Shown: in pieces, positions 16,658 to 24,335 of the stretch
How positions within the stretch are numbered: the first letter of the stretch is position 1
Layout: every line of letters begins with the position of its first letter
Position numbers and translations under genes: made by a program
Source: Thermoleophilales bacterium
Lineage (GTDB): Bacteria; Actinomycetota; Thermoleophilia; Solirubrobacterales; 70-9
Assembly: GCA_020636955.1 (NCBI GenBank)
Contig: JACJWY010000001.1
Coordinates: 1-64,000, forward strand
Length of the DNA stretch: 64,000 nt
Direction: 5' to 3'
The notes under the pieces: generated by a model
Told to the model about the DNA's origin: nothing
The model's database searches: none
The model's input: the letters and a program-made list of their open reading frames with translations, nothing else

Positions 16658-18718
16658 TCAGCCGTCCGGGGATACCCCGCCAGTGATCCCACCTTGGTCA
16701 ATGCTCGGCAGCTCCGGTTCGGGAGCTGTCGGAACCTCGGAAGGAAGAGTCTCAGCTTCGCCCGGAGTATCCAGGCCCTGGTCAGGGTCGGCCTCCTCGC
16801 CGGAGACTGAGTATTCGAACTCGGTGTCGGCCCAGTCGATCTGTTCTTCAGAGATCGGAAATTCCTCGCATGGAACCTCCGCATTGGTGAAGAACTGATT
16901 CCAGATGCTGGCGGGAAGCGTGCCTCCGGCTACCCCCGGCATGCTGATGTTGTTCGACTCCGGGTAGCCAACCCACGTGGCGGTGGCGAGATTGGGCTGG
17001 TACCCGATGAACCATGCGTCAACGAAATTGTCGGTTGTGCCAGTCTTCCCGGCTTGACCTTCACAGCCCGTATAGGCACCGGTACCGGTGCCTTCCGTGA
17101 TGTTGCGGCGAAGGATGTCCGTAACAACGGCTGCTTCCGGTTCGGTCAACACTCGCTCGGGATCGCTGCGCCCAGGACGTTCTTCGGTTCCGCCCGGAAA
17201 GACGACTTTCTCGATCACCACGGGATCCCGGTGAATGCCTCCGGAAGCGAGTGTGGCGTAAGCATCTGCCATCTCGAGCGGTGACACGCCTATCCGAAGA
17301 CCGCCCAGAGTCTCTGCCGGGAATCCGTCGAGCTTTGTTTCGACCCCCATCTTCTTCGCGATCTCCGCTACTTCCTTTGGGCCGATGTCCAAAGCCATCT
17401 GAGCGTAGACCGAATTGTCCGAAGCGAGCGTTGCCTCGGCAACGCTCGTGGTTCCCGCATAGGTGTCTCCGTAAGTCGCCACCTCCCACGGCCCGTAGAC
17501 CGGATCGTCTATCGAGAGTGGCTTGGATTCGTAATAGGTGTTGTCCGGGTCCATGCCTTGCTGCACCGCGGCGGCGAGCGTGAATGTCTTGAACGTGGAC
17601 CCTGGTTGTCGCTTTCCTTGGGCGGCAAGGTTGTACTGGCTTTCGGCATACGACTGTGACGAGACCATGGCCCTGACCTCCCCGGTCTCTGGATCGATCG
17701 CCACGAGGGCTCCCGAGGGTCCTTCGTCTTCCAGGACCGAAGAGATGGCTTCGAGTCCGGCCTGCTGCATGTCGGGCTCGATCGTGGTGTAAATCTTGAG
17801 ACCGCCTCTCCGAACCGTGTTGAACCCGTATTCGGCAATCAGCTCGGATTCAACGAAGTCCAGAAAGAGCGGTTCACGACGGTCAAAGAGACCTTCGCTT
17901 GGGTCGAGTTGTAGGCCACTGGACTTGGCCGCCTCGGCCCGGTCTGCGGAGATGGCGCCGTTCTCGGCCATCGCGTCCAGCACTTCGTTACGGCGTCGCT
18001 TTGCCCCAGCCGGGTTCTGGATGGGGTTGTAGTCGCTGGGAGCCTGCGGGAGCCCAGCCAAGAGGGCTGCCTGGGGCAAAGTGAGATCGGATGGAGCGGT
18101 CGAGAAGTAGACCCGCGAACCCGCGTCGATCCCGATCGCCGTTCGCCCCTGGTTGGTCCCGTACGGCGCGGTGTTCAGGTACTTCTGGAGGATCTCTCGC
18201 TTTGAGTTTTCGCGCTCGTAGTCGATGGCCATCTTGGCTTCTACGATTTTTCTTTCGTAGTCACGCTTTGGGTTGGCGATGAACACGTTGCGCATCAGCT
18301 GCATCGTGATCGTGGATGCGCCTTCGGTGATCCCGCCCGACTTGACGTTCTTGACGAGGGCACGAAGACCGCCCTGAATGTCGACTCCATCGTGCCTGTA
18401 GAACCTCTGGTCTTCGATTGCGACGGTGGCTTGCTTGACGCTCTCGGGCATGTCGGAGTAGGGGATCGGTCTCCTCACCTCATCTGAATCGATCATTCCC
18501 AATCTCGTTCCATCGCCGGCGAAGATCACCGAGTTCTGGCCTTTGTCGAGCTCCTTGAGGGACAGGACGTCAGGAGCTTTGCTCGCAACGCTCCAGACCC
18601 AGAGTCCACCAACCGCAGAGGCCAGGAAGGCGACCGTGGAGATGGCAATTCCAACGATGAGCAGCTTGACCCCGACGTTGGACTTGCGACGTCGGGCGCG
18701 TCGTCGTCGACCGCTCAC
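16658..18718 (-). CDS. Class A penicillin-binding protein (PBP1A-like)
   Basis: About 686 residues. An Arg-rich cytoplasmic tail and one membrane anchor come first. The GT51 glycosyltransferase follows, with the catalytic motif EDQRFYRHDGVD and EGASTITMQ. The transpeptidase has STFK, SDN and KTGT, all intact; counted from a TTG at 18730 these begin at residues 378, 437 and 562. The C-terminal tail is acidic and Pro-rich. It polymerises and cross-links peptidoglycan. I prefer the GTG at 18718 because GGAAG sits five bases before it. The promoter region is shared with the divergent CtaG-like gene and contains the ArsR-type operator, unusual for a wall synthase. Confidence 0.9.
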   Translation of the reverse strand: MSGRRRRARRRKSNVGVKLLIVGIAISTVAFLASAVGGLWVWSVASKAPDVLSLKELDKGQNSVIFAGDGTRLGMIDSDEVRRPIPYSDMPESVKQATVAIEDQRFYRHDGVDIQGGLRALVKNVKSGGITEGASTITMQLMRNVFIANPKRDYERKIVEAKMAIDYERENSKREILQKYLNTAPYGTNQGRTAIGIDAGSRVYFSTAPSDLTLPQAALLAGLPQAPSDYNPIQNPAGAKRRRNEVLDAMAENGAISADRAEAAKSSGLQLDPSEGLFDRREPLFLDFVESELIAEYGFNTVRRGGLKIYTTIEPDMQQAGLEAISSVLEDEGPSGALVAIDPETGEVRAMVSSQSYAESQYNLAAQGKRQPGSTFKTFTLAAAVQQGMDPDNTYYESKPLSIDDPVYGPWEVATYGDTYAGTTSVAEATLASDNSVYAQMALDIGPKEVAEIAKKMGVETKLDGFPAETLGGLRIGVSPLEMADAYATLASGGIHRDPVVIEKVVFPGGTEERPGRSDPERVLTEPEAAVVTDILRRNITEGTGTGAYTGCEGQAGKTGTTDNFVDAWFIGYQPNLATATWVGYPESNNISMPGVAGGTLPASIWNQFFTNAEVPCEEFPISEEQIDWADTEFEYSVSGEEADPDQGLDTPGEAETLPSEVPTAPEPELPSIDQGGITGGVSPDG

Positions 18719-18735
18719 CGTGTCTTCCAATCTGA

Positions 18736-18760
18736 ATACATGAACAGAGGTTCATATACA
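18736..18760. promoter_or_regulatory. ArsR-type operator between PBP1A and CtaG genes
   Basis: Begins ATACATGAAC and ends GTTCATATACA, with perfect dyad ATGAAC-N4-GTTCAT at 18740-18755. The TATACA that would serve as -10 of the plus-strand gene overlaps the right arm. The same 25-bp architecture occurs at 22599 and 23856. Confidence 0.7.
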
Positions 18761-18768
18761 GTGACATC

Positions 18769-19647
18769 GTGAGCCCAACGCTCGTCGCACTGCTCGAACT
18801 CATCCCCCTGACCCTCGCAATCGTCGTCTACTGGCATCGGGTCATGGAGCTGTCGTGGGCAGGTCGCCCGGTTCCGCTGTGGCGTCAGCTCTGTTTCGGA
18901 TCCGGCATCGTGCTCATGCTTCTGATGCTCTTCAGTCCGGGTGGTTTCCTCGCTGAGGAACTGGTGATCGCGCACATGATTGAGCACCTGATCATCGGTG
19001 ACATCGTCTCGCTGCTCCTGGTGCTTGGATTGACCCGCGCGATCATGCAGCCCGTACTTTCGATCCGGCCGCTGAGCAAGCTCCAAGTGCTGGCCAACCC
19101 GTTGGTGGCGTATCCGCTCTGGGCGATCAACCTCTTCGTCTGGCACCTGCCCGCTCTCTATGACTCGGCCTACGGAGGGGCGGCGATCCACGGGCTCGAG
19201 CACAGCATGTTTCTCGGCTTCGGAATGCTGATGTGGATGCCCGTGTTTGGGCCTCTCCCGACCCCTTCCTGGTTCAGCACGAGCTGGAAGATCATCTACG
19301 TGATTGCCGTGCGCTTCACGGCCGCGGTGCTCGGCAACATTCTCATGTGGTCGAGCTTCACCCTCTATGAGAACTACGCGGCGGGACAGGCAAAGTGGGG
19401 CCTCACGGCAGTTCAGGACCAGTCGATTGCCGGCGTGATCATGATGGTCGAAGGGACGTTTCTGATCCTGGGAGTACTTGCCTGGACGTTTTTCGAGTCG
19501 GCAAGACACGGAATGCGAAAGCAGGAGCTGCTCGACCTGGCCTACCTGAGGGGCGCCACGCTCGACGCCGCGAGGGTCGAGAGGGCCGTCAAGAGCGGCC
19601 ATGCCGATCTCCTCGAGCGCAGGATTCGCGAGGGGCAGTTCGACTGA
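18769..19647 (+). CDS. CtaG-like (caa3-type) membrane copper-related assembly factor
   Basis: 292 residues, about seven membrane segments with conserved His, for example IAHMIEHLIIGD and LFVWHLPALYDSAY, GLEHSMFLGFGMLMWMP. These fit the caa3_CtaG family, implicated in cytochrome c oxidase assembly and copper delivery. A hydrophilic tail of about 50 residues follows the last segment. No oxidase subunits are nearby, so a role in copper handling within this metal region is as likely as oxidase assembly. The GTG start lies about 10 bp after TATACA with no Shine-Dalgarno sequence, consistent with a leaderless mRNA under ArsR control. Confidence 0.85.
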   Translation: MSPTLVALLELIPLTLAIVVYWHRVMELSWAGRPVPLWRQLCFGSGIVLMLLMLFSPGGFLAEELVIAHMIEHLIIGDIVSLLLVLGLTRAIMQPVLSIRPLSKLQVLANPLVAYPLWAINLFVWHLPALYDSAYGGAAIHGLEHSMFLGFGMLMWMPVFGPLPTPSWFSTSWKIIYVIAVRFTAAVLGNILMWSSFTLYENYAAGQAKWGLTAVQDQSIAGVIMMVEGTFLILGVLAWTFFESARHGMRKQELLDLAYLRGATLDAARVERAVKSGHADLLERRIREGQFD

Positions 19648-19657
19648 GGCTCGTTGT

Positions 19658-20668
19658 CTACTGCTGAACATGGATGTGGTCCTGGTGGACGTCGTCGGTG
19701 AACGTGCTGAATCCGTCGCTCGTGAATGTCCATGGGCTCCCAACCTGGAGTGCCCCTCGCGACACGAACGCACCCGCGGTGTCAAATGCCGCGCTTCCGG
19801 TTTGACGCTGTTTGACTACGGGCTGGCCGGCCACAGACCAGATATCGGCCGCGAGTCCCTCGGAGTGGGCGCTGGGGTTGGAGGTCCCCCAAACCGTGGG
19901 TGGATGTCCCGTCTTCAGTACCGCCACTCGGATGGGGTTGCTCTTAGCAGCGCCCGCGAGAGCCTTCAACAGGTTCCCGCTGATCTCTCCGCGGTAGATG
20001 TCCCACCGAGCGCTGTCGGGTAGATCGATCGCGGGGTCATCGAGGACCCGTTGAGATATCGCCGGGAGCCCGGGAGGCCTTTCGGTTGGAGTGCCGCCAA
20101 CCGAAGCGAGCTCGCTCAGTTGCCAGGTTCCGTTCTCCAGCTGTAGGCGAACGTCGACTACGCGGGTTTGGTTGGAACGTTCTCCGGCCTGGTTCTCGGT
20201 GGTTTGCCTCACGACCACCATGGCTCCCATCGTGTCCCCGGTGTAGCCCGACATCTGCGGATAGATCACTTTGGCCCAGGAGCGGGATCCCGGAACGTAG
20301 CCATCGCGAATGACTCCGGGGGCGACTTTGGCTCCGCTTCTGCTGAGTCTTCGAGCTATCGAGCGAACGCTCTCGCCCCGCGAATATGTCAACGCGTCCT
20401 GGGCAACTCTCGCCGTGAGTTCCTTCCCCAGAGGTGCGACCTCGTCGGTCAGCGATCGATACCGATCGACCTTTGGAGGATCAACGGGGAGTTGTGCCTC
20501 GGATTGCTCCTGAGAGAAGCCGGCCTTGTGAGAGTCAGATGTGCCCCTCAGCAATCCGTAGGTGATGACGGCAACGAGCAGTAGCAGCGAGAGCCGGCGA
20601 ATAAGTAGGCGCCCGCCACTGGGACCGGTCCTCCGCTTGGTCGTGCGTTGTTCTCGTAGGACGCTCAT
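19658..20668 (-). CDS. Membrane-anchored M15-like (DD-peptidase fold) protein
   Basis: 336 residues. One N-terminal membrane segment (about 23-42). A central region of unknown fold follows. The C-terminal domain carries SAHSEGLAADIWSV and VHQDHIHV, the HxxxxxxD and HxH pattern of zinc M15/hedgehog-type DD-peptidases. It probably trims or binds peptidoglycan stem peptides outside the membrane, but activity is unproven because the domain is divergent. It is the last of four overlapping minus-strand genes starting with the ArsR repressor. Its start overlaps the preceding gene by 4 bp. Confidence 0.6.
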   Translation of the reverse strand: MSVLREQRTTKRRTGPSGGRLLIRRLSLLLLVAVITYGLLRGTSDSHKAGFSQEQSEAQLPVDPPKVDRYRSLTDEVAPLGKELTARVAQDALTYSRGESVRSIARRLSRSGAKVAPGVIRDGYVPGSRSWAKVIYPQMSGYTGDTMGAMVVVRQTTENQAGERSNQTRVVDVRLQLENGTWQLSELASVGGTPTERPPGLPAISQRVLDDPAIDLPDSARWDIYRGEISGNLLKALAGAAKSNPIRVAVLKTGHPPTVWGTSNPSAHSEGLAADIWSVAGQPVVKQRQTGSAAFDTAGAFVSRGALQVGSPWTFTSDGFSTFTDDVHQDHIHVQQ

Positions 20669-21555
20669 GTGAGGTCCTTCTTCATCGTGGTGATGGCGTC
20701 GCCGTCGAGACTGAAATCTGTTCCGGTAACTCCCCAGCCCCGGCCCAGATAGAAGTCGGTTGCGCCCGAGCTGCCGCCCTCAGTGGTCAGAATCGCGGTT
20801 TCGCTGCCTCCTTCTCTTGCCTTTGTTTCGAAGTCGTCTACGAGCTTTCCGCCGACGCCTTCAGCTCGTGCACCGAGCAGGACGGCGACATGGGTGAGCA
20901 CAGCAGGAGTTGGCCCTCTGGTCTCGATGTCACGGGCCCGCTTCAGGCCGTCTCGATAGCGACCGACTCTGGTTCGAAGGAATCGAAAAGTGGTGAGTGG
21001 TCGCGTCGCAAGGGCCGACAGCCCGAGGATCGAAAGTCTGGCGACCTGGTGCCTGATGACCCAGTGGCGGTGCTGTCGCTGATCGGTGGTTCCGACGAGC
21101 ATCCCGACGGGCTCCCCCTTGACCTTGGCGATACTCGCGATCCCATACGGGGAACTGAGAAAGCCGGCGTAGTAGGCCCGGAGGAATGCCGGACCCAGGG
21201 AGACGAATAGGCCACGTCCGAGGTATCGGGCGTGGATCGCAGCCAGTGCTTCCACATCTTCTTGAACAGGAGTAGAGACGACCACTGAGCCTCCAGTAGC
21301 CAGGATCACCGGAAGTGGCTCCGGGTGTCTGCGGTTTGCGATGAATCCGACTAGGACTACACCGCTGGCGCTTGCGAGTACAACGGCGAAGACCGCCGAT
21401 AGAAGTCGATGATCTGAGAAGTAGCCGGAATGGTGGAGCAGGTATCCGGCGATGGCTGAGGCCACCGCGGCCAATAGCCAAAAGGGGGTAGGTCTTCGTC
21501 TGCTTGGAAGTGCGCTGGCGCTCGCGACGCCAGCGTCATGGTTGGCAACGTCCAT
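20665..21555 (-). CDS. GNAT acetyltransferase with N-terminal membrane segments
   Basis: 296 residues. Two hydrophobic segments (about 25-42 and 52-73) precede a cytoplasmic GNAT-like domain with VAVLLGARAEGVGGKLVDDFE, the acetyl-CoA-binding pattern, and a C-terminal GATDFYLGRGWGVTGTDFSLD. The substrate is unknown. It is membrane-tethered and encoded between two envelope proteins of the arsR operon, so a cell-envelope or membrane substrate is likely. Coupled by a 4-bp overlap to the M15-like gene. Confidence 0.7.
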   Translation of the reverse strand: MDVANHDAGVASASALPSRRRPTPFWLLAAVASAIAGYLLHHSGYFSDHRLLSAVFAVVLASASGVVLVGFIANRRHPEPLPVILATGGSVVVSTPVQEDVEALAAIHARYLGRGLFVSLGPAFLRAYYAGFLSSPYGIASIAKVKGEPVGMLVGTTDQRQHRHWVIRHQVARLSILGLSALATRPLTTFRFLRTRVGRYRDGLKRARDIETRGPTPAVLTHVAVLLGARAEGVGGKLVDDFETKAREGGSETAILTTEGGSSGATDFYLGRGWGVTGTDFSLDGDAITTMKKDLT

Positions 21556-21612
21556 GGTGGACGCTCCTTTCTCACGTGCGAATGGGACTCGGCCAGGTCG
21601 GCCGTTTCGGAG

Positions 21613-22182
21613 CTACGCGTGAGAAGGCGGGCCTCTGGCACTCCAGAGGTCAAAGTGGCCCGGAGCAGATCCCGCGAACGGCGCTGTCAGAACCGCTTTG
21701 GCAACTGCGCCAGGTGGAAAAACGGGGTGATCAACTGAAAGGTGCCGGGTGCGGCGGAAAGCGAGGATTCCCGCGACCAAGCCGGCGATCGTCGTCGTTG
21801 AGAGGACGAGGATGGCAACAAAGATCCAGGCGCCGTGACCGAAGAAGCCGTGGAGGCCTACAGCGTGACCATCGCCAAGCAGCAGTTGGAGAAGTTCTTG
21901 TGAGGAGTAGAGGTGCGCGGCGATCGCGAGGGCTATCAGTAGTCCTCGGTTGAAACCCCGGCTGTCTTCATCGCGGGAGGAGTTCCCGATCAGGAAAACG
22001 CAAAGGACAAGTAGTCCAACGGAGAAAAGCAGTCCCACCAAGAGCGAGGCTGCCGGCCCCCCGAATGAGGAGACGGACTGGCCACCCAGGGTCGAGAGAC
22101 TCCAGATCTCTTCGGCAATGAACGCAACGAGCGCTATCGCTAAGAGAAGCTTTGGCTTCGTTCGCTTCATCACGGCAGTCAT
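21613..22182 (-). CDS. Small integral membrane protein of the arsR operon
   Basis: 189 residues with four predicted membrane segments and a His-containing loop (GDGHAVGLHGFFGHGAW) between segments 3 and 4. I recognise no family. The start overlaps the arsR stop by 4 bp, so it is co-translated with the metal-sensing repressor. The His-rich loop would fit metal binding, but that is inference only. Confidence 0.6.
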   Translation of the reverse strand: MTAVMKRTKPKLLLAIALVAFIAEEIWSLSTLGGQSVSSFGGPAASLLVGLLFSVGLLVLCVFLIGNSSRDEDSRGFNRGLLIALAIAAHLYSSQELLQLLLGDGHAVGLHGFFGHGAWIFVAILVLSTTTIAGLVAGILAFRRTRHLSVDHPVFPPGAVAKAVLTAPFAGSAPGHFDLWSARGPPSHA

Positions 22183-22556
22183 TTCGTCTCTGCGGTCAGC
22201 GTCGGCTCCAAACCGGGTTCTGCCAGGTCTCCGTCGACGTGCTCACGATGGTGCCTCAGTGCTGCGAGGAGGTCGGGAAGGTGATGATCGTGAAGTTCGT
22301 AGAACGCCCGTCGGCCATCCCGCCGGACCCGTACCAAGCGTCCCTGCCTTAGGAGGCGAAGCTGGTGAGAGGTGGCGCTCTGAGTCAACTCGGTGCGATC
22401 GCTCAGCTCCTCGACGGTGAGTGGCCCGTCGATCAGCGCCCACAGCAGCCGGAGCCTGCTCGAGCTCCCAAACATCCGCATCGACTCGGCCAACTGCTGG
22501 GCCTCGTCGAGACCAAGCGATCGTGTGGGGGAGGAATGTTCGGAAGGGTGAGGCAT
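22179..22556 (-). CDS. ArsR/SmtB-family repressor with CzrA-like alpha-5 zinc site
   Basis: 125 residues from the Met at 22556. An in-frame Met at 22604 lies inside the operator and is unlikely to be the real start. The winged helix has SATSHQLRLLRQGRLVRVRRDGRRAFYEL. The last helix carries Asp, His, His, His at relative positions 0, 2, 13 and 16 (DHHLPDLLAALRHHREH), exactly the alpha-5 site of zinc/cobalt sensors CzrA and SmtB. Zinc should release it from DNA. It is first of a four-gene operon and divergent from an MFS gene; the shared operator at 22599 makes it autoregulated. Confidence 0.9.
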   Translation of the reverse strand: MPHPSEHSSPTRSLGLDEAQQLAESMRMFGSSSRLRLLWALIDGPLTVEELSDRTELTQSATSHQLRLLRQGRLVRVRRDGRRAFYELHDHHLPDLLAALRHHREHVDGDLAEPGLEPTLTAETK

Positions 22557-22598
22557 GGCAGAGAGGCGGTGGTGAGAGATTCTAGGGCATTGCCGTAC

Positions 22599-22623
22599 AT
22601 ACATGAATAGTTCTTCATATACT
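22599..22623. promoter_or_regulatory. ArsR-type operator between arsR and the MFS gene
   Basis: ATACATGAA, seven bases, TCATATACT: the same 25-bp layout as at 18736. It lies in the divergent promoter region. TATACT near its right end is a good -10 for the MFS gene, whose ATG follows 8 bp later. Confidence 0.7.
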
Positions 22624-22630
22624 CAGTTCA

Positions 22631-23863
22631 ATGCCAACGCCTTCGATCCTTCTTCCTCTCCGGAATCCGATCTACCGAAAGCTGTTCTCAGCCCAGGTGA
22701 TCGCTCTGCTCGGAACCGGGCTGACGACGATCGCTCTGGGACTCCTCGCGTTTGATCTCGCCGAAGACGACGCGGGCCAGGTGCTGGGCGTCGCCCTCGC
22801 ATTGAAAATGGCCTCGTACGTTGTGGTGGCGCCACTGGTTGCCGCTTGGGCCGAGAGCCGGTCGCGAAAGAACCTGTTGGTAGGACTAGACGTGATCAGA
22901 GCTCTGGCCGTCGTCTCGATCGCGTTCGTCAACCAGGTGTGGGAGGTCTATCTGCTCATCGTCGTTTTGAGCTCCGCATCGGCCGGATTCACCCCAGCTT
23001 TCCAGGCAGTCATTCCAGACATCTTCGAGGACGTGGAGAAGTACACGGAAGCACTCTCGCTGTCCAGGCTCGCCTATGAACTCGAGGCGCTCCTAAGCCC
23101 AGCTCTAGCGGCAGCGCTTCTCGGAGTCCTTTCTTATTCCGGATTGTTCGCCGCCAACGCCGCGGCATTCGTGTGCTCGGCGATCCTCGTATTGACCACC
23201 GCGATCCCCGCCGCGGGCGCAGGTATCGCGAGATCCCAGCGCGGCTTTGCCCGGGTCACGTCAGGCATCCGCCAATACTTGACCGTGCCGAGACTCCGCG
23301 GACTGTTTGCACTCAACCTCGCGGCCGCGTCGGCGAGTGCGATGGTCGTGGTCAACACGGTCATCTACGTGAAGTCGGACTTCAGCCTCGACGACTCGGA
23401 TGTTGCGTGGGCACTTGGCATCGTGGGCGCGGGGTCCCTCCTGGTCGCGATAACCCTTCCGTGGGTCCTCCGCAGAACAACGGATCGCCTGCTGATGATC
23501 CGTGGCGGCTTGGTCCTCGCCCTCGGTCTAGTCGCAGCCACGCTGATCGAGTCCTTCGCTGCCCTCCTGCTCGTCTGGGCGGCACTCGGAGTTGGCCTCG
23601 CCTTGGTGCAAACGCCTGCTGGACGTCTAATCCAGCGCTCCGGAAATCCCGAGAGTCGTCCCGGGCTTTTCGCCGCCCAGTTCTCCCTTTCACACTTCTG
23701 CTGGTTTGTGACCTATCCGGTCGCCGGCTTCGCGGGTGCCGCATTCGGACTCCACATCACGGCCATGATTCTCGCCGTCCTAGCCGGCGCCTCGACTCTC
23801 CTCGCCGCGGCTCTCTGGCGCTCCCCCTCTCATCTTCCTGCGCAACCGGCAGGCAACACATGA
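22631..23863 (+). CDS. MFS transporter, probably metal efflux (NreB-like)
   Basis: 410 residues, about twelve membrane segments, with the MFS opening LRNPIYRKLFSAQVIALLGTG and loop 2-3 AAWAESRSRKNLLVGLDVIRA. Transporters of this type (MFS_3, including NreB nickel exporters) often lie beside ArsR regulators. The divergent zinc-site ArsR and its shared operator support a metal-export role; the metal is not shown by sequence. There is no Shine-Dalgarno sequence and the ATG is about 8 bp from the -10, so the mRNA is probably leaderless. Confidence 0.8.
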   Translation: MPTPSILLPLRNPIYRKLFSAQVIALLGTGLTTIALGLLAFDLAEDDAGQVLGVALALKMASYVVVAPLVAAWAESRSRKNLLVGLDVIRALAVVSIAFVNQVWEVYLLIVVLSSASAGFTPAFQAVIPDIFEDVEKYTEALSLSRLAYELEALLSPALAAALLGVLSYSGLFAANAAAFVCSAILVLTTAIPAAGAGIARSQRGFARVTSGIRQYLTVPRLRGLFALNLAAASASAMVVVNTVIYVKSDFSLDDSDVAWALGIVGAGSLLVAITLPWVLRRTTDRLLMIRGGLVLALGLVAATLIESFAALLLVWAALGVGLALVQTPAGRLIQRSGNPESRPGLFAAQFSLSHFCWFVTYPVAGFAGAAFGLHITAMILAVLAGASTLLAAALWRSPSHLPAQPAGNT

Positions 23864-23880
23864 ACATCTCGACATATATT
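23856..23880. promoter_or_regulatory. ArsR-type operator before cupredoxin module 2
   Basis: The left arm (ACATGAACA) is intact and the right arm keeps CATATA at the same spacing as the other two copies, but the inner dyad is degraded. TATATT serves as a likely -10, about 10 bp before the cupredoxin ATG. It overlaps the end of the MFS gene. Confidence 0.5.
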
Positions 23881-23888
23881 TTGCACTT

Positions 23889-24332
23889 ATGAACTCGAAC
23901 CGCACCCGCCTTCTTGCCCTCCTTGCCGTAGTCGTCGTAGCCGCTGGCCTCTTCCTGGTCCTAAAGCCATCGGATGACAAGAAGGACGATTCGACGAGTA
24001 GCGCCGGCACCGAGAAGGTCGCTTCTTCGACCGAACAGACCGTCGAGGCAAAGACCGAGAAGCCCAAGCCGGACATCCCTGAAGTCAGCTTCGAGAATGG
24101 TGAGCCCGCGGGGGGAGAACTCAAGGTTGAAGCCTCGAAGGGCGACACGATCGCATTCAAGGTCCGGTCGGACGTGAGCGAAGAGATCCACGTCCATGGT
24201 TACGACATCAGTCGCGAGGTAGGACCCGGCAAGCCCGTGACCCTCCGGTTCCCCGCCGACCTCGTGGGGATCTACGAGGTTGAGATGGAGGGTGGCGGCA
24301 TCCCGATTGCTGAACTCGAGATCACTCCCTGA
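23889..24332 (+). CDS. Membrane-anchored cupredoxin-like protein, copy 2
   Basis: 147 residues: N-terminal anchor (about 6-25), an acidic/Lys-rich linker, then a cupredoxin-like domain with EIHVHGYD and GIYEVEMEGGGIPIAELEITP. It is a paralogue of the protein at 8180 with the same gap in copper ligands (no Cys-His-Met loop). It is followed 3 bp later by the paralogous membrane protein, so the two-gene module is conserved. A leaderless start after a TATATT box and an ArsR-type half operator suggest zinc-responsive control, unlike copy 1. Confidence 0.75.
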   Translation: MNSNRTRLLALLAVVVVAAGLFLVLKPSDDKKDDSTSSAGTEKVASSTEQTVEAKTEKPKPDIPEVSFENGEPAGGELKVEASKGDTIAFKVRSDVSEEIHVHGYDISREVGPGKPVTLRFPADLVGIYEVEMEGGGIPIAELEITP

Positions 24333-24335
24333 CCG

